A stretch of DNA of 64,000 bases from Asterella californica (taxonomy: Eukaryota > Streptophyta > Marchantiopsida > Marchantiales > Aytoniaceae), in contig JAYKYS010000002.1 in assembly GCA_036924285.1 (NCBI GenBank), forward strand, positions 35,634,501 to 35,698,500. The letters are read 5' to 3'. Positions 56,416-64,000 of this stretch are shown piece by piece; the stretch's first letter is position 1; the number at the start of each line of letters is the position of its first letter. A program made the position numbers and the translations under genes. The notes under the pieces are model-generated. The model was not told where the DNA came from. It was given only the letters and a program-made list of their open reading frames with translations, and made no database searches.

Positions 56416-58739
56416 CTAGACTCTCTAAACTCCTGAGTAATCTTAGGTAGTGGACGGTCTCTCAAGCTGTCACGATTCCTCTCATGTTCTGCTGCAACGG
56501 TCAAAAACTGAACAGCTCTTTTGCCGTCTCTACTACGTATCCTAGCATAGGCTGAACCATCATCCATAACTCGTGTCTCCATTCTAACAGCAGTAATGTA
56601 AGGCTGCCCTAGAATGATAGGATAGGTTGACATGTCTTGCACAAAGAAAATCTGAACATCACTGATGTCACCCACAGTTACCTTGATGTTGGGACAAGCA
56701 CCATAGAGTTCTCCCCTCTGGTTGTTGGTAGCACGGATAAGCCATCCATGGTCGGTGTCAATAGGCCATCTCCCACGCTTGTACAGCTCCTTAGACATCA
56801 GATTAATCTCTGAGCCATGATCAATCAATGCCACCACAGGTTCCTCTAGATCTCCCAGCTTCACTAAGGTCTCTGTGGTTGCTCTCGCCCAATGGTTGTG
56901 AGAATAATGGCTCTTCTGCGATGCTTCCACCTCATCTTCAAACCTCACGTGCTGATCTGATCTTCTCTCTGATACTTGAGAGCAGTAACCAGCAATCTCA
57001 TCTTCCTCATCTTCCGACAGTTTGGTCCCTAGAGCATTAAGCGTAGCTGCTTCACCCAAAATCTGACGTTTCCTCTTGATGATATCTATGATAACCTCAT
57101 GGAACTCACGCTTTGCAATCCCAAGAATCTCACCCAAAGTAAACTCAACCTTCCCATTCAAGATACGATTCTCTAACACCTGCTTCAAGTCTGTAGCAAT
57201 CTCAATGTCAGACTGAAGTTTGTATGCAGGCATCTTACCCTTCTCCTTGCTTCTCTCCTTCTCCTTTGGTGTTGTAGGTGGTAGATCCTCCATAGTCTCC
57301 TCCCGAGTAGGTGTTGTCTCCTGTCTTGGCTCTGGTCTAGCCCTTTCACTCCTTGTAGCAGGTCGTTTGGCTGTAGAAGCCTCACCTGCATCCTCTCTCC
57401 TGCGTTTTTCTTCTAGTACAGCTTCATGCTGACTTCTTGCAACATAAGCATGCACTGACATAGTATCCACAGGATCATTCCATCCTGTAGCTTCTCGAAT
57501 TGAGTTGCCAACCCTTCGTAGCACATCCTTGTCTAGCTCTGTTCTAGCTACGGATCGCACTACATCTGACCACAACCCAGTAGTCCCTTTCTCTCTCTCC
57601 ATCTCCACTTTCACTCCACAGGTAGCAGCATTCACAAGAGAAACAGCATGTGATGCTGATATCTCATTCACAAGTCTCTTCATACCACCCTTGCCAAAGT
57701 TGGTTCCCAACATCATCCCAGTCTCTCTCAGATGGATCTTACCATCTTTGAAGAAGATCAGATCCTTCCTCAATGCATCCGAAAACTCCCCACAATCTCT
57801 TCTTACATGGTCTAGGCTATCACACCATATACAACGATGAACAAAGCCTTCTCTCATCTGAGGTCTCTGCATAGCAGGCTGTACATTCTGCTCCTTCTCT
57901 TCTAACCTCGTGAGCTTAAGCTTAAGCTCTTTCATACCCTTAATCAACTCATCAAGCGGTGAGTCTTCCTCTCTAGCAATTACCAAAGCAGGCTTAGTAG
58001 GCAACTGCTTGACAGGAATTATCAGAGGTGCTGCTTCACTTACCACCACCTTGTCCCTTCTTCTCTGTCTCTTGGCTAGCAAAGAAACAGCCTCTTCAAC
58101 CTCCTTCCAGTCAGTCTTCAATCCTCTCTCCTCACTCTTGTCTTCCAACAACAGCTCAAGCTTCTCCTGAATAGTCACGTCCGCTGCTTGTAGGAAAAGC
58201 TCGGTCTTCTCCACCTCTAGTGTAAGCTTTTCTGTCCTAGAAAGCTGAGCATACTGACGATCAAACTCCCTTAACAACTCATTTACAGACAAACCTTTAT
58301 TAGGTTTCACCACCCACTCCAAGAACGTTCTCTTGGTCACCCTCTCTGAATCTTCAGTGTAGTACTCTTCCTTCAAAGCTCGCATAAAGCTCTCCCAACT
58401 CTGTCCTTGTTGCTGCTTGAGCTCCTTCACACGTCCACGAATCTCAGGGACAACAGCAAGCTCAAAGTTCTCCACCATCTCCTTCTCAGGCACCTTGTTC
58501 ACCTCCATCTCCCTAGCATAGTATCGCACATACTTGGAAATATCTGTACCCTTGAACTGGTCCATCTGGTGCACCACAGATTGCAACGCCTTGGTTGCTA
58601 ATACCTCCTTCCTCTCTGTGCTCTGCTGCTGCTGCATAAACATGGAAAAAGCTTGGAACATCTTCATCGTAGCAGCATCCAACTGAACAGGTTGCTGAGC
58701 AGCAGCAGCACCTCCACTTGATGATCCTTGGTTGGCCAT
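56367..58739 (-). CDS. gag-pro: Element C gag-protease polyprotein, 790 aa, intact
   Basis: ATG at 58739 (MANQGSSSGG) starts an uninterrupted frame to TAG at 56367. A Gln-rich N-terminus is followed by the gag core (residues ~45-230, retrotransposon-gag-like, ending RQRRRDKVVV), a Leu/Lys-rich coiled segment (~255-285) and the zinc knuckle CIWCDSLDHVRRDC (303-316, CX2CX4HX4C). A charged linker (~440-505) leads to the retropepsin with ALIDHGSEINLMS (~637-650) and YPIILGQPYI (~706-715). The active site is DHG, not DSG/DTG, and is the same in A and B. Protease thus lies in the gag frame and would be made at gag level. This organisation recalls alpharetroviruses more than most gypsy elements. The last 16 codons overlap pol in the -1 frame. 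Confidence 0.93.
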   Translation of the reverse strand: MANQGSSSGGAAAAQQPVQLDAATMKMFQAFSMFMQQQQSTERKEVLATKALQSVVHQMDQFKGTDISKYVRYYAREMEVNKVPEKEMVENFELAVVPEIRGRVKELKQQQGQSWESFMRALKEEYYTEDSERVTKRTFLEWVVKPNKGLSVNELLREFDRQYAQLSRTEKLTLEVEKTELFLQAADVTIQEKLELLLEDKSEERGLKTDWKEVEEAVSLLAKRQRRRDKVVVSEAAPLIIPVKQLPTKPALVIAREEDSPLDELIKGMKELKLKLTRLEEKEQNVQPAMQRPQMREGFVHRCIWCDSLDHVRRDCGEFSDALRKDLIFFKDGKIHLRETGMMLGTNFGKGGMKRLVNEISASHAVSLVNAATCGVKVEMEREKGTTGLWSDVVRSVARTELDKDVLRRVGNSIREATGWNDPVDTMSVHAYVARSQHEAVLEEKRRREDAGEASTAKRPATRSERARPEPRQETTPTREETMEDLPPTTPKEKERSKEKGKMPAYKLQSDIEIATDLKQVLENRILNGKVEFTLGEILGIAKREFHEVIIDIIKRKRQILGEAATLNALGTKLSEDEEDEIAGYCSQVSERRSDQHVRFEDEVEASQKSHYSHNHWARATTETLVKLGDLEEPVVALIDHGSEINLMSKELYKRGRWPIDTDHGWLIRATNNQRGELYGACPNIKVTVGDISDVQIFFVQDMSTYPIILGQPYITAVRMETRVMDDGSAYARIRSRDGKRAVQFLTVAAEHERNRDSLRDRPLPKITQEFRESRGFGRVPLKSETSTVQ
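56372..56415 (-). promoter_or_regulatory. -1 programmed ribosomal frameshift signal, element C
   Basis: Minus strand: slippery heptamer G GGT TTT (56415-56409, gag frame phasing), spacer GGCAGA (6 nt), then a hairpin GTACCATTGAAG (56402-56391), loop AGCGAGA, CTTCAACGGTAC (56383-56372), 11 of 12 positions paired. In the -1 frame TAG stands immediately before GGG TTT TGG, so pol opens exactly here; the gag frame stops 40 nt downstream of the heptamer. Heptamer, spacer length and stem meet the textbook requirements. GGGUUUU is used by a luteovirus-type plant virus, from memory. Confidence 0.85.
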
Positions 58740-58786
58740 GATATCTGATCCTGTAACACTCTCAAGAAAACTCCCACCCTAGGTGT

Positions 58787-58804
58787 TTCACGTCGAGTTC
58801 ACCA
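58787..58804 (-). promoter_or_regulatory. Primer binding site, element C
   Basis: The minus strand reads TGGTGAACTCGACGTGAA, 11 nt after the 5' LTR. It is identical to element B and tRNA-Trp-like. The gag ATG follows about 48 nt downstream. Confidence 0.8.
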
Positions 58805-58815
58805 AAAAGAGAGTA

Positions 58816-60187
58816 TGTCGGAGTGTGATCCGTCTACCTAGGAAAGCGCCGGGCTTCTGGCTGTGGTTGTTTACTCAAGAGGTTGGCTTTCAGGTCACAA
58901 CAGGAGCTATAAACACTCACACAGGAGTGTAGGATCCTCTGATTGCTCAAAAAGCGAAATTTAGGTCTCACTGGTAGTAATAGGCTTAAGCGGTGAATTT
59001 TGACACTCAAAGAGAGGAAAACTATGAAGGTTTAGACTTCTAAACTTCCCCTACATGCAAATGAGGTACTACTGAACTCACAGACGAAGTTTCAACCTGA
59101 GATCAAATTCTGACACGGAGATATGAACAGAAAAGTTCTGAATAAGAGAATTATGGCAATTTCTGGTACCTAGATAGCTATTCAGACATAGAACAGAGAA
59201 TTGGCTCGATGAATTTCAAATCTTCTCACAGTATTTGAAGTCTACAGGGTGCTGAACATCCCTGTGAAGTTGGGACTCTTGATTGTTTGTAGAACTCCAG
59301 ATCTCCTTCTCTAAAGTCGCTGCTCTAGATTAAGAGCTTTTCAGACCCCCTCTGCTTCAGCGGCCGCCCTGAATTACTCAATTAATCAAATGATTCGAAA
59401 CTTTTTGGACAGTCGTAGCCCTCCTGACAGTGAACGCAACCACGAAGTTTTGAAGTGATTTCCTCAATTCTGCTGCAATTGGCACCGAAAACCCCAAAAT
59501 CAACAAAAGTGATGCAGTTTTGGCACAATCCGAACTTCAATTGGGCATAACTCCTTGTTTATTGATCCAAATCGAGCAAAAATTTCACTGACAGTGCTTG
59601 GCACGACGAGCTCTCTCCTCCTGTGTTCTCAGATTTCGAAGATACCTTACCAATTGCTCGAACTCTCCTCTAGAGCTCTGTTTCTAAACTTAGAGTTTCA
59701 CAAAAGACAAAAATGGACCAATGGGAGTTCATAGCTCCACTTGACTGTCCTTTTGTGCCTTAAACTACCTGGTAACTTTTCTACACTCATAGGCTACCAC
59801 GTCAAGCCCCCTAGAGTGCCAGCGTAAAACTTAAACTACCTAAAATGACACATAGCCCTGAAAAATAACTTAAATTAGCTAGAAAGCGTGCATGGGCGAC
59901 AAGTATGTACAACCCATGAGCTCAAACCCCTATCAGCATGGAAACCCTAAGTTATGTACATTGAACGTCATAGACAAGTAAGAAGTCACTTGCACAAGCG
60001 CACAAATGCTTGAACAAGATAACTAACATACTATCAGCCTACTAGGACTCAAAATAGTGTTAACACCGTATGCAAAGGTGTCAAACATATACATAAAGGA
60101 CTAGAAGTAATATGAGCTAACTTCTAGAACTACCAAACCTAAGCGTCGGAGTAGAAGTCAAGCATGTAGCCGCCAAGTAGCGCGACA
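58816..60187 (-). mobile_element. Element C 5' LTR (1372 bp)
   Basis: Same borders as the 3' LTR, one base shorter. The next bases, ACGATCAG, resume the gag-protease linker of element D. Confidence 0.95.
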
Positions 60188-61500
60188 ACGATCAGTTGCC
60201 CGACAGTGATGTTGGCTTTCTGAGCACCCACATCTTCAACCACATCATATCTCGCTTGGGAAAATGAAATGATGAAATCCGCCATCCCCAACTTCCTTCT
60301 TGGCTTCCTTGGTGTACTCGAAACATTACTCGAACGAGTACTTCTACTTGCTGACTCCTCCACGAAAACCGGTTCATCAAAAAATCGAGTTCTTTTTTTT
60401 TTCTTGAGCTAAAAGCTCCACCGGTGCATGAGAAGAGTTCGAACTCTCTCCTTTCTCGTAGATGGGATCTCGCACTACATCGATAATAGCCACTCCCTTG
60501 TCTCGTCTTTGTGATAGATTTTCTCCACCCACATTCATTCTGACAGCTTCGGCACCTCTTGCTCCGTTGTTAGGACAATTTCGCTAGAAATGAGAACCTC
60601 CACACGTCCAACAAGTGATTCCTCCAAAGTTACCTTGATTTCCTCGGTTGGGATTGTTGTCGTAACCTCTTTGACCTCCTCCTCCACCTTTGTTCCTCCA
60701 TTCGCGTAACTGCACCACGTTTATCTTGAGATCCGTAAGAATATCGGTGATGCTCTTCAACTCAGCATGGAAATCAGAGGTGGCAGTAGACATCGCTGTA
60801 GGGACAAATGGTCTTAGCACCACCGTTGGAGTAGGAGCTGACGTTGAAGCAATCACCAATTGTGATGGTGCAGATGCTACCGTTGTGATTACACCAAGAG
60901 TCGGAGTCGACACCAAAGCGACATGATGCGGTTGGATGATATCCTCTTCATCCAAACTCTCTTCCATATTTGTCGCAAACTTGATGACCTCCGCTTTGGT
61001 TGTTGGCTTCTCGTACCTCACTTGGGTTCGAATTGAAGGTCTCAACCCTCCCACCAAGTTCTTGGTCAGCATTGCTCCAATCCCCGCCATCGTTAGCTCC
61101 ACATTGTCTCCACTCTTCCGTAGGACCGTCCGAAATCGTTGCTCCAACTTATCCACCCTTTTGGCATATTGCCGAACTTTCTCGTCGTCTTGTTGCTTCA
61201 AATGAGTAAGCTCCACCATGAGCTTCTCATAACTCTCTTCTGGAAGAAATTCTTCGATGAGTGCATTACTTAACGTCTCCCATGTATCCTCAACTGCACC
61301 AGGTGTCTTGCTCTTCACTCGGTCTTCATACCACATAAGAGCAAAATCTTCTAAAAATTCTAGCAGGAACAACACCCATTCTTCCTTCCTTCTCACGTTG
61401 TTTCCGATGCAACCCCTCGTACAAATGGTTCTACATCTTCATTGTCCTTCTCATGAAACACTGGTAACTTCCCCATCTTGTAACTATTCTTTCTACCCTT
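60188..61500 (-). pseudogene. Element D gag
   Basis: The N-terminal part reads KMGKLPVFHEKDNEDVEPFV (about 61480-61420) and, after a frameshift, EEWVLFLLEFLEDFALMWYE (about 61390). The retrotransposon-gag core follows (NALIEEFLPEESYEKLMVEL, VRQYAKRVDKLEQRFR). A Thr/Ser/Pro-rich linker leads to a zinc knuckle CWTCGGSHF-stop-RNC at about 60600 (CX2CX3HX4C with an internal TAG). Beyond it the linker runs to ARYDVVEDVGAQKANITVGQ, the usual stretch before plant gypsy proteases, and is cut by element C at 60188. An A10 tract near 60400 shifts the frame. Confidence 0.85.
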
Positions 61501-61689
61501 CTAATTTTTGTGCAATAACTACTCGCTAAAAGAGTACAAACATCACCAATTCCATTCGCGAATAATCTACCATAGGTAAAATAAAAAGAAATGGTTGTAA
61601 CAACACCTCTTGTGCCATCTCTTTTCCCAAGGTAATCATGAGCCTGAGTCGCATCACCGTCTTCTCCACCATCCAAATGACGATCTCCA

Positions 61690-62166
61690 TCACAACTCAG
61701 CCGAGTCCTCTTTTGAAGTCGACAACTTCTCCGTCTCAGCTCTTTGAGTCTCGTCCAACTTCTCGACTACTGACGTAAGTAGGGCGGTCACATCGACGCA
61801 CTTGTGTCCTCTTGATAGATCACCCACTCCACAACTTGGACAAGGATCTTCTCTTAGAAGATGAATTGGCGCTGGTGACGATGGACCCACTCGAAGACTT
61901 AAATCAATAAACTCCCGCTTCTCTTTAGCTCTCTCGGTTCTGATTCTAGTTGGACAATTCACTACTTTATGTCCCAACCCTCTACAGAAATAACACCACA
62001 AGTCGGTTTCTACTCTTCTCCTCGGAGATTCTACTTGAGGTTTTGTACTAGGATTCTCAAACTCAACGATAATCTCTTTCGAGCTCTCTCCGACGTTTAC
62101 TATGACATCTAAACCTTGAGGAAGGTTTCTAAGTCTAACTTTCCAATCTTTCGAACTTCCACTCAT
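61690..62166 (-). CDS. Upstream ORF of element D with two Cys/His motifs, 158 aa
   Basis: The frame runs from ATG at 62166 (MSGSSKDWKVRLRNLP) to TGA at 61690 without interruption, unlike the broken gag-pol of the same element. It has a zinc knuckle CYFCRGLGHKVVNC (CX2CX4HX4C) and a second cluster CPSCGVGDLSRGHKC, then an acidic tail with a Leu/Glu-rich segment. It lies between the primer site and gag. It could be a nucleic-acid-binding gag-like module or an extra ORF of this lineage. I do not recognise the family. Confidence 0.55.
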   Translation of the reverse strand: MSGSSKDWKVRLRNLPQGLDVIVNVGESSKEIIVEFENPSTKPQVESPRRRVETDLWCYFCRGLGHKVVNCPTRIRTERAKEKREFIDLSLRVGPSSPAPIHLLREDPCPSCGVGDLSRGHKCVDVTALLTSVVEKLDETQRAETEKLSTSKEDSAEL

Positions 62167-62303
62167 GTTGCACCTTCTCAACCATTAAGTGGACAAAATA
62201 TCTTTGAGGAAAATAACTCTACATCACTTTCTTAACTCTTTCGAGCTTTATACTGAAAATCGTGTATTATATATGCTATACACGAAATAAATCCAATCTA
62301 AAA

Positions 62304-62622
62304 TTAAGAGTCCATGATAATATCCTCATGATCATCGTCTGTACTGATCCTAGCAGACATCTTAAAGTCACTTTTGTAAGGATCACACTCTACTTCGCCA
62401 GGAGCATTCTTGGGCCTCCACAGTGAATGATACTTTGAACTCAACCTTCTTCGCATCTGCGTCGATGCTCGCAGAAGCTTCTTGATATATAGCAAAAATG
62501 GCACTCCAACTGCAATAGATGCTTGATCGCAACGCCTCTATACTTAACTTTGGCTTTTCTGTCTCCGTTCTAACTCCCAAACGTCTTTTCTTCAACCTCG
62601 GCACTCGAACTGGATTCCCCAT
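62304..62622 (-). pseudogene. First upstream ORF of element D, one frameshift
   Basis: ATG at 62622 starts MGNPVRVPRLKKRRLGVRTE and continues to KVEFKVSFTVEA near 62405. A shift into the neighbouring frame there gives KNAPGEVECDPYKSDF and ...DDDHEDIIMDS, ending at 62304. N-terminal Gly plus a basic patch loosely recalls a membrane-targeting gag start, but position 6 is Val, not Ser/Thr as N-myristoylation prefers. Family unknown. Confidence 0.4.
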
Positions 62623-62769
62623 GAAGTATCGTCAAGACCTCCTTGTATATCGAACCGTATATCTCTTAATCGGTAAGAGATCTCTCTAAGATTTTTGTGA
62701 TCTCCAGTAGCTCAACCTCCAAGCTATTAACTAATGAAGTTTCAATAGAAAATTCCTTAATCAAAAGAG

Positions 62770-63180
62770 ATGGTGCTGACTGTATAAATTTTCAGAGAAC
62801 TGAAATTTGTATCTTTTCACTTCTCTCATGACTTTCAACCCCCTCAACTTTGAAAATTCATGGCTCTCTCTCCATACCACTTTTTCTCCTGATTTCTTGT
62901 GTCCTAGATAGCTTATCAGCCAATCTAACACTGGAAAGTTTCTCAGGAAAATAAAATTCACTGAAAATCTGACAATGACTGTAAACTTTTTCTAGAGAAG
63001 AGAATTCCTCAACTCTCACGAATAGACCCCCTCAACTTTGAAAATTCATTGCTCCCTCTCTAGACCACCTTTTCCTATGATTTCTTTTGTAGTAGATAGG
63101 TTATCAGCCAAGCTACAGTCCTGGAAAGTTTCACTGGAAAATAAAATTCACAGAAAATCTGACAATGACTGTAAAAATTT
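62770..63180 (-). repeat. Tandem repeat in the element D leader, ~188 bp, two units
   Basis: CCCTCAACTTTGAAAATTCA occurs at 62841 and 63029. TTATCAGCCAA, CTGGAAAGTTTC, GGAAAATAAAATTCAC and AAAATCTGACAATGACTGTA also recur with the same 188 bp offset. It lies in the untranslated leader between the primer site and the first ORF. Confidence 0.8.
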
Positions 63181-63486
63181 TCCAGAGAGCAGAAATCTTC
63201 AAACTCGGAAATTTTTCTCCTCTAATAACTTCTCTCTCCTTCTTTCTCTACAACTCTTGTTTCATCCCTTTTCAACTCTCCTCAAACTCTCTCTAAGTGA
63301 ACAAGATGTAAAGAATAACCTCGAATGCGTCATAGATCACTACGGGATACACGAAAGGTTCTAATGTTGCTAACATCGCGTTAGCTCTCTCTCCTCCCAA
63401 CGTTCTCTCCATGTGTTCTCTCATAATCTCTTTTTGTCTAATATAGAACTGAACTCTAAACATTTTCAATGATCCCTTCAAGTGAG

Positions 63487-63504
63487 GTCCCGGCAACAGA
63501 ACCA
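63487..63504 (-). promoter_or_regulatory. Primer binding site, element D
   Basis: The minus strand reads TGGTTCTGTTGCCGGGAC, 4 nt after the LTR end. It resembles the TGGCGCCGTTGCCGGGGA site of many plant gypsy elements (recollection) but differs in the first half, so the tRNA is uncertain. Confidence 0.7.
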
Positions 63505-63508
63505 AAAA

Positions 63509-64000
63509 TGTATACCCTCCACGATCTCATCGATCAACTACCCCCCCGATCTCTCAACCTCCACGATCGTCATCGATGAATCTGCAAATGTCGGATCTGC
63601 CTCTCACTCAGGGGTCATCTCTGATGGCTTTGATGGAAGCACACCATGAATCTTGAAGAGAAAAGTGCTAAGTTCACTCATTCATACACCCACAAACTTA
63701 TCAACTAAAAATCTCCATAAACTCATCAATTAAAATCCTCCATTTTAACGACGTCTCTCAAGTTCTCACATGCTAAAATATCCCACAATCTCTAGATTAC
63801 TCAAGTTGTCATTACGACGATGTGAAAACAAGGATGAGGAGCTCTTCTCTACTCCTCTATTTATACATTCTAGGTTTTTACTTTGATACTCTCCGGTAAC
63901 TCAGTCGTAACTACTTTTACCGGGTTTTACTAAGATATTACTTAAGGTAAAAGCATCAATCACATGGGCTTCTTACCTTTTCACATGAGCTTATTCCTTC
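63509..64000 (-). mobile_element. Element D 5' LTR, cut by the window end
   Basis: It starts TGTATACCCTCC and aligns with 47008 onward to the last base of the window; about 400 bp should lie outside. Differences from the 3' LTR include TGTATACC against TGTAAACC. Confidence 0.85.

Larger units (their letters stand above)
51483..60187 (-). mobile_element. Ty3/gypsy element C, young, nearly intact (8705 bp)
   Basis: LTRs at 51483-52855 and 58816-60187 differ by one visible base (GATATGC against GATTGC). The 4 bp ACGA flanks both ends (51479-51482 and 60188-60191). Transcription sense is high to low: 5' LTR, primer site, gag-protease (790 codons, open), -1 frameshift signal, pol with one 1 bp deletion in integrase, hairpin, polypurine tract, 3' LTR. 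It is nested in element D. Confidence 0.95.
47008..64000 (-). mobile_element. Ty3/gypsy element D, split by element C and cut by the window end
   Basis: 3' LTR 47008-47903, polypurine tract, integrase, RNase H, RT, protease, then element C (51483-60187), then gag, two upstream ORFs, primer site 63504-63487 and the start of the 5' LTR at 63509. Removing C and one 4 bp duplication rejoins gag-linker and protease in frame (...GQLI/VLNPSLRR...). Gag, primer site and RT differ from A, B and C, so it is another lineage. It sits inside the copia integrase region. Confidence 0.9.

Noticed and set aside
62670..63505. Open frames on both strands near the right end
   Set aside because: They lie in the repeated untranslated leader of element D and carry no motif.

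Overview
This looks like a piece of a plant nuclear genome. It is AT-rich, has no host gene that I can recognise with confidence, and is dominated by decayed and nested LTR retrotransposons (Ty3/gypsy and Ty1/copia), a Mutator-like transposase relic and several inverted-repeat elements. A 3' piece of a plant-mitochondrial-type tRNA-Tyr near 4.9 kb also points to a land plant. The gypsy polymerases (FLDD and FIDDFCVYG catalytic motifs) recall elements of seed-free plants and, for one family, fungi. I cannot name the species.

Layout. 1-8.4 kb: AT-rich intergenic DNA with short tandem repeats, a two-hairpin repeat family, a tRNA-Tyr relic and one copy of a dispersed ~115-135 bp repeat. 8.4-14.2 kb: degenerate gypsy element A on + (short LTR, tRNA-iMet primer site, gag-protease, pol). 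14.2-18.6 kb: intergenic DNA, a three-copy tandem repeat, and the 3' end (LTR, polypurine tract, pol tail) of gypsy element G on -. 18.6-30.7 kb: a ~1 kb element with ~115 bp inverted ends (19.2-20.2 kb), coding relics, direct repeats, a TGACA/TGTCA-rich block and a MULE transposase pseudogene on - (26.3-29.0 kb). 30.7-32.7 kb: an exactly 2.0 kb long-inverted-repeat element flanked by TGCAG. 32.8-33.3 kb: a short LTR with primer site. 33.3-43.1 kb: gypsy element B on -, both LTRs present. 43.1-44.3 kb: LTR fragment F in opposite orientation. 44.3-47.0 kb: copia fragments. 47.0 kb to the end: gypsy element D on -, inserted into copia, itself split by the young gypsy element C (51.5-60.2 kb, LTRs differing by one visible base).

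How the parts work together. A, B, C and G belong to one gypsy clade. In it gag and protease share one reading frame, and RT-RNaseH-integrase lies in the -1 frame. At the junction of C and A there is a textbook -1 ribosomal frameshift signal: heptamer GGGTTTT, a 6-7 nt spacer, then a strong hairpin. B has the related heptamer GGATTTT. The clade also keeps a stem-loop directly upstream of the polypurine tract, and paired base changes preserve its stem. These two conserved RNA elements are the most interesting signals in the window.
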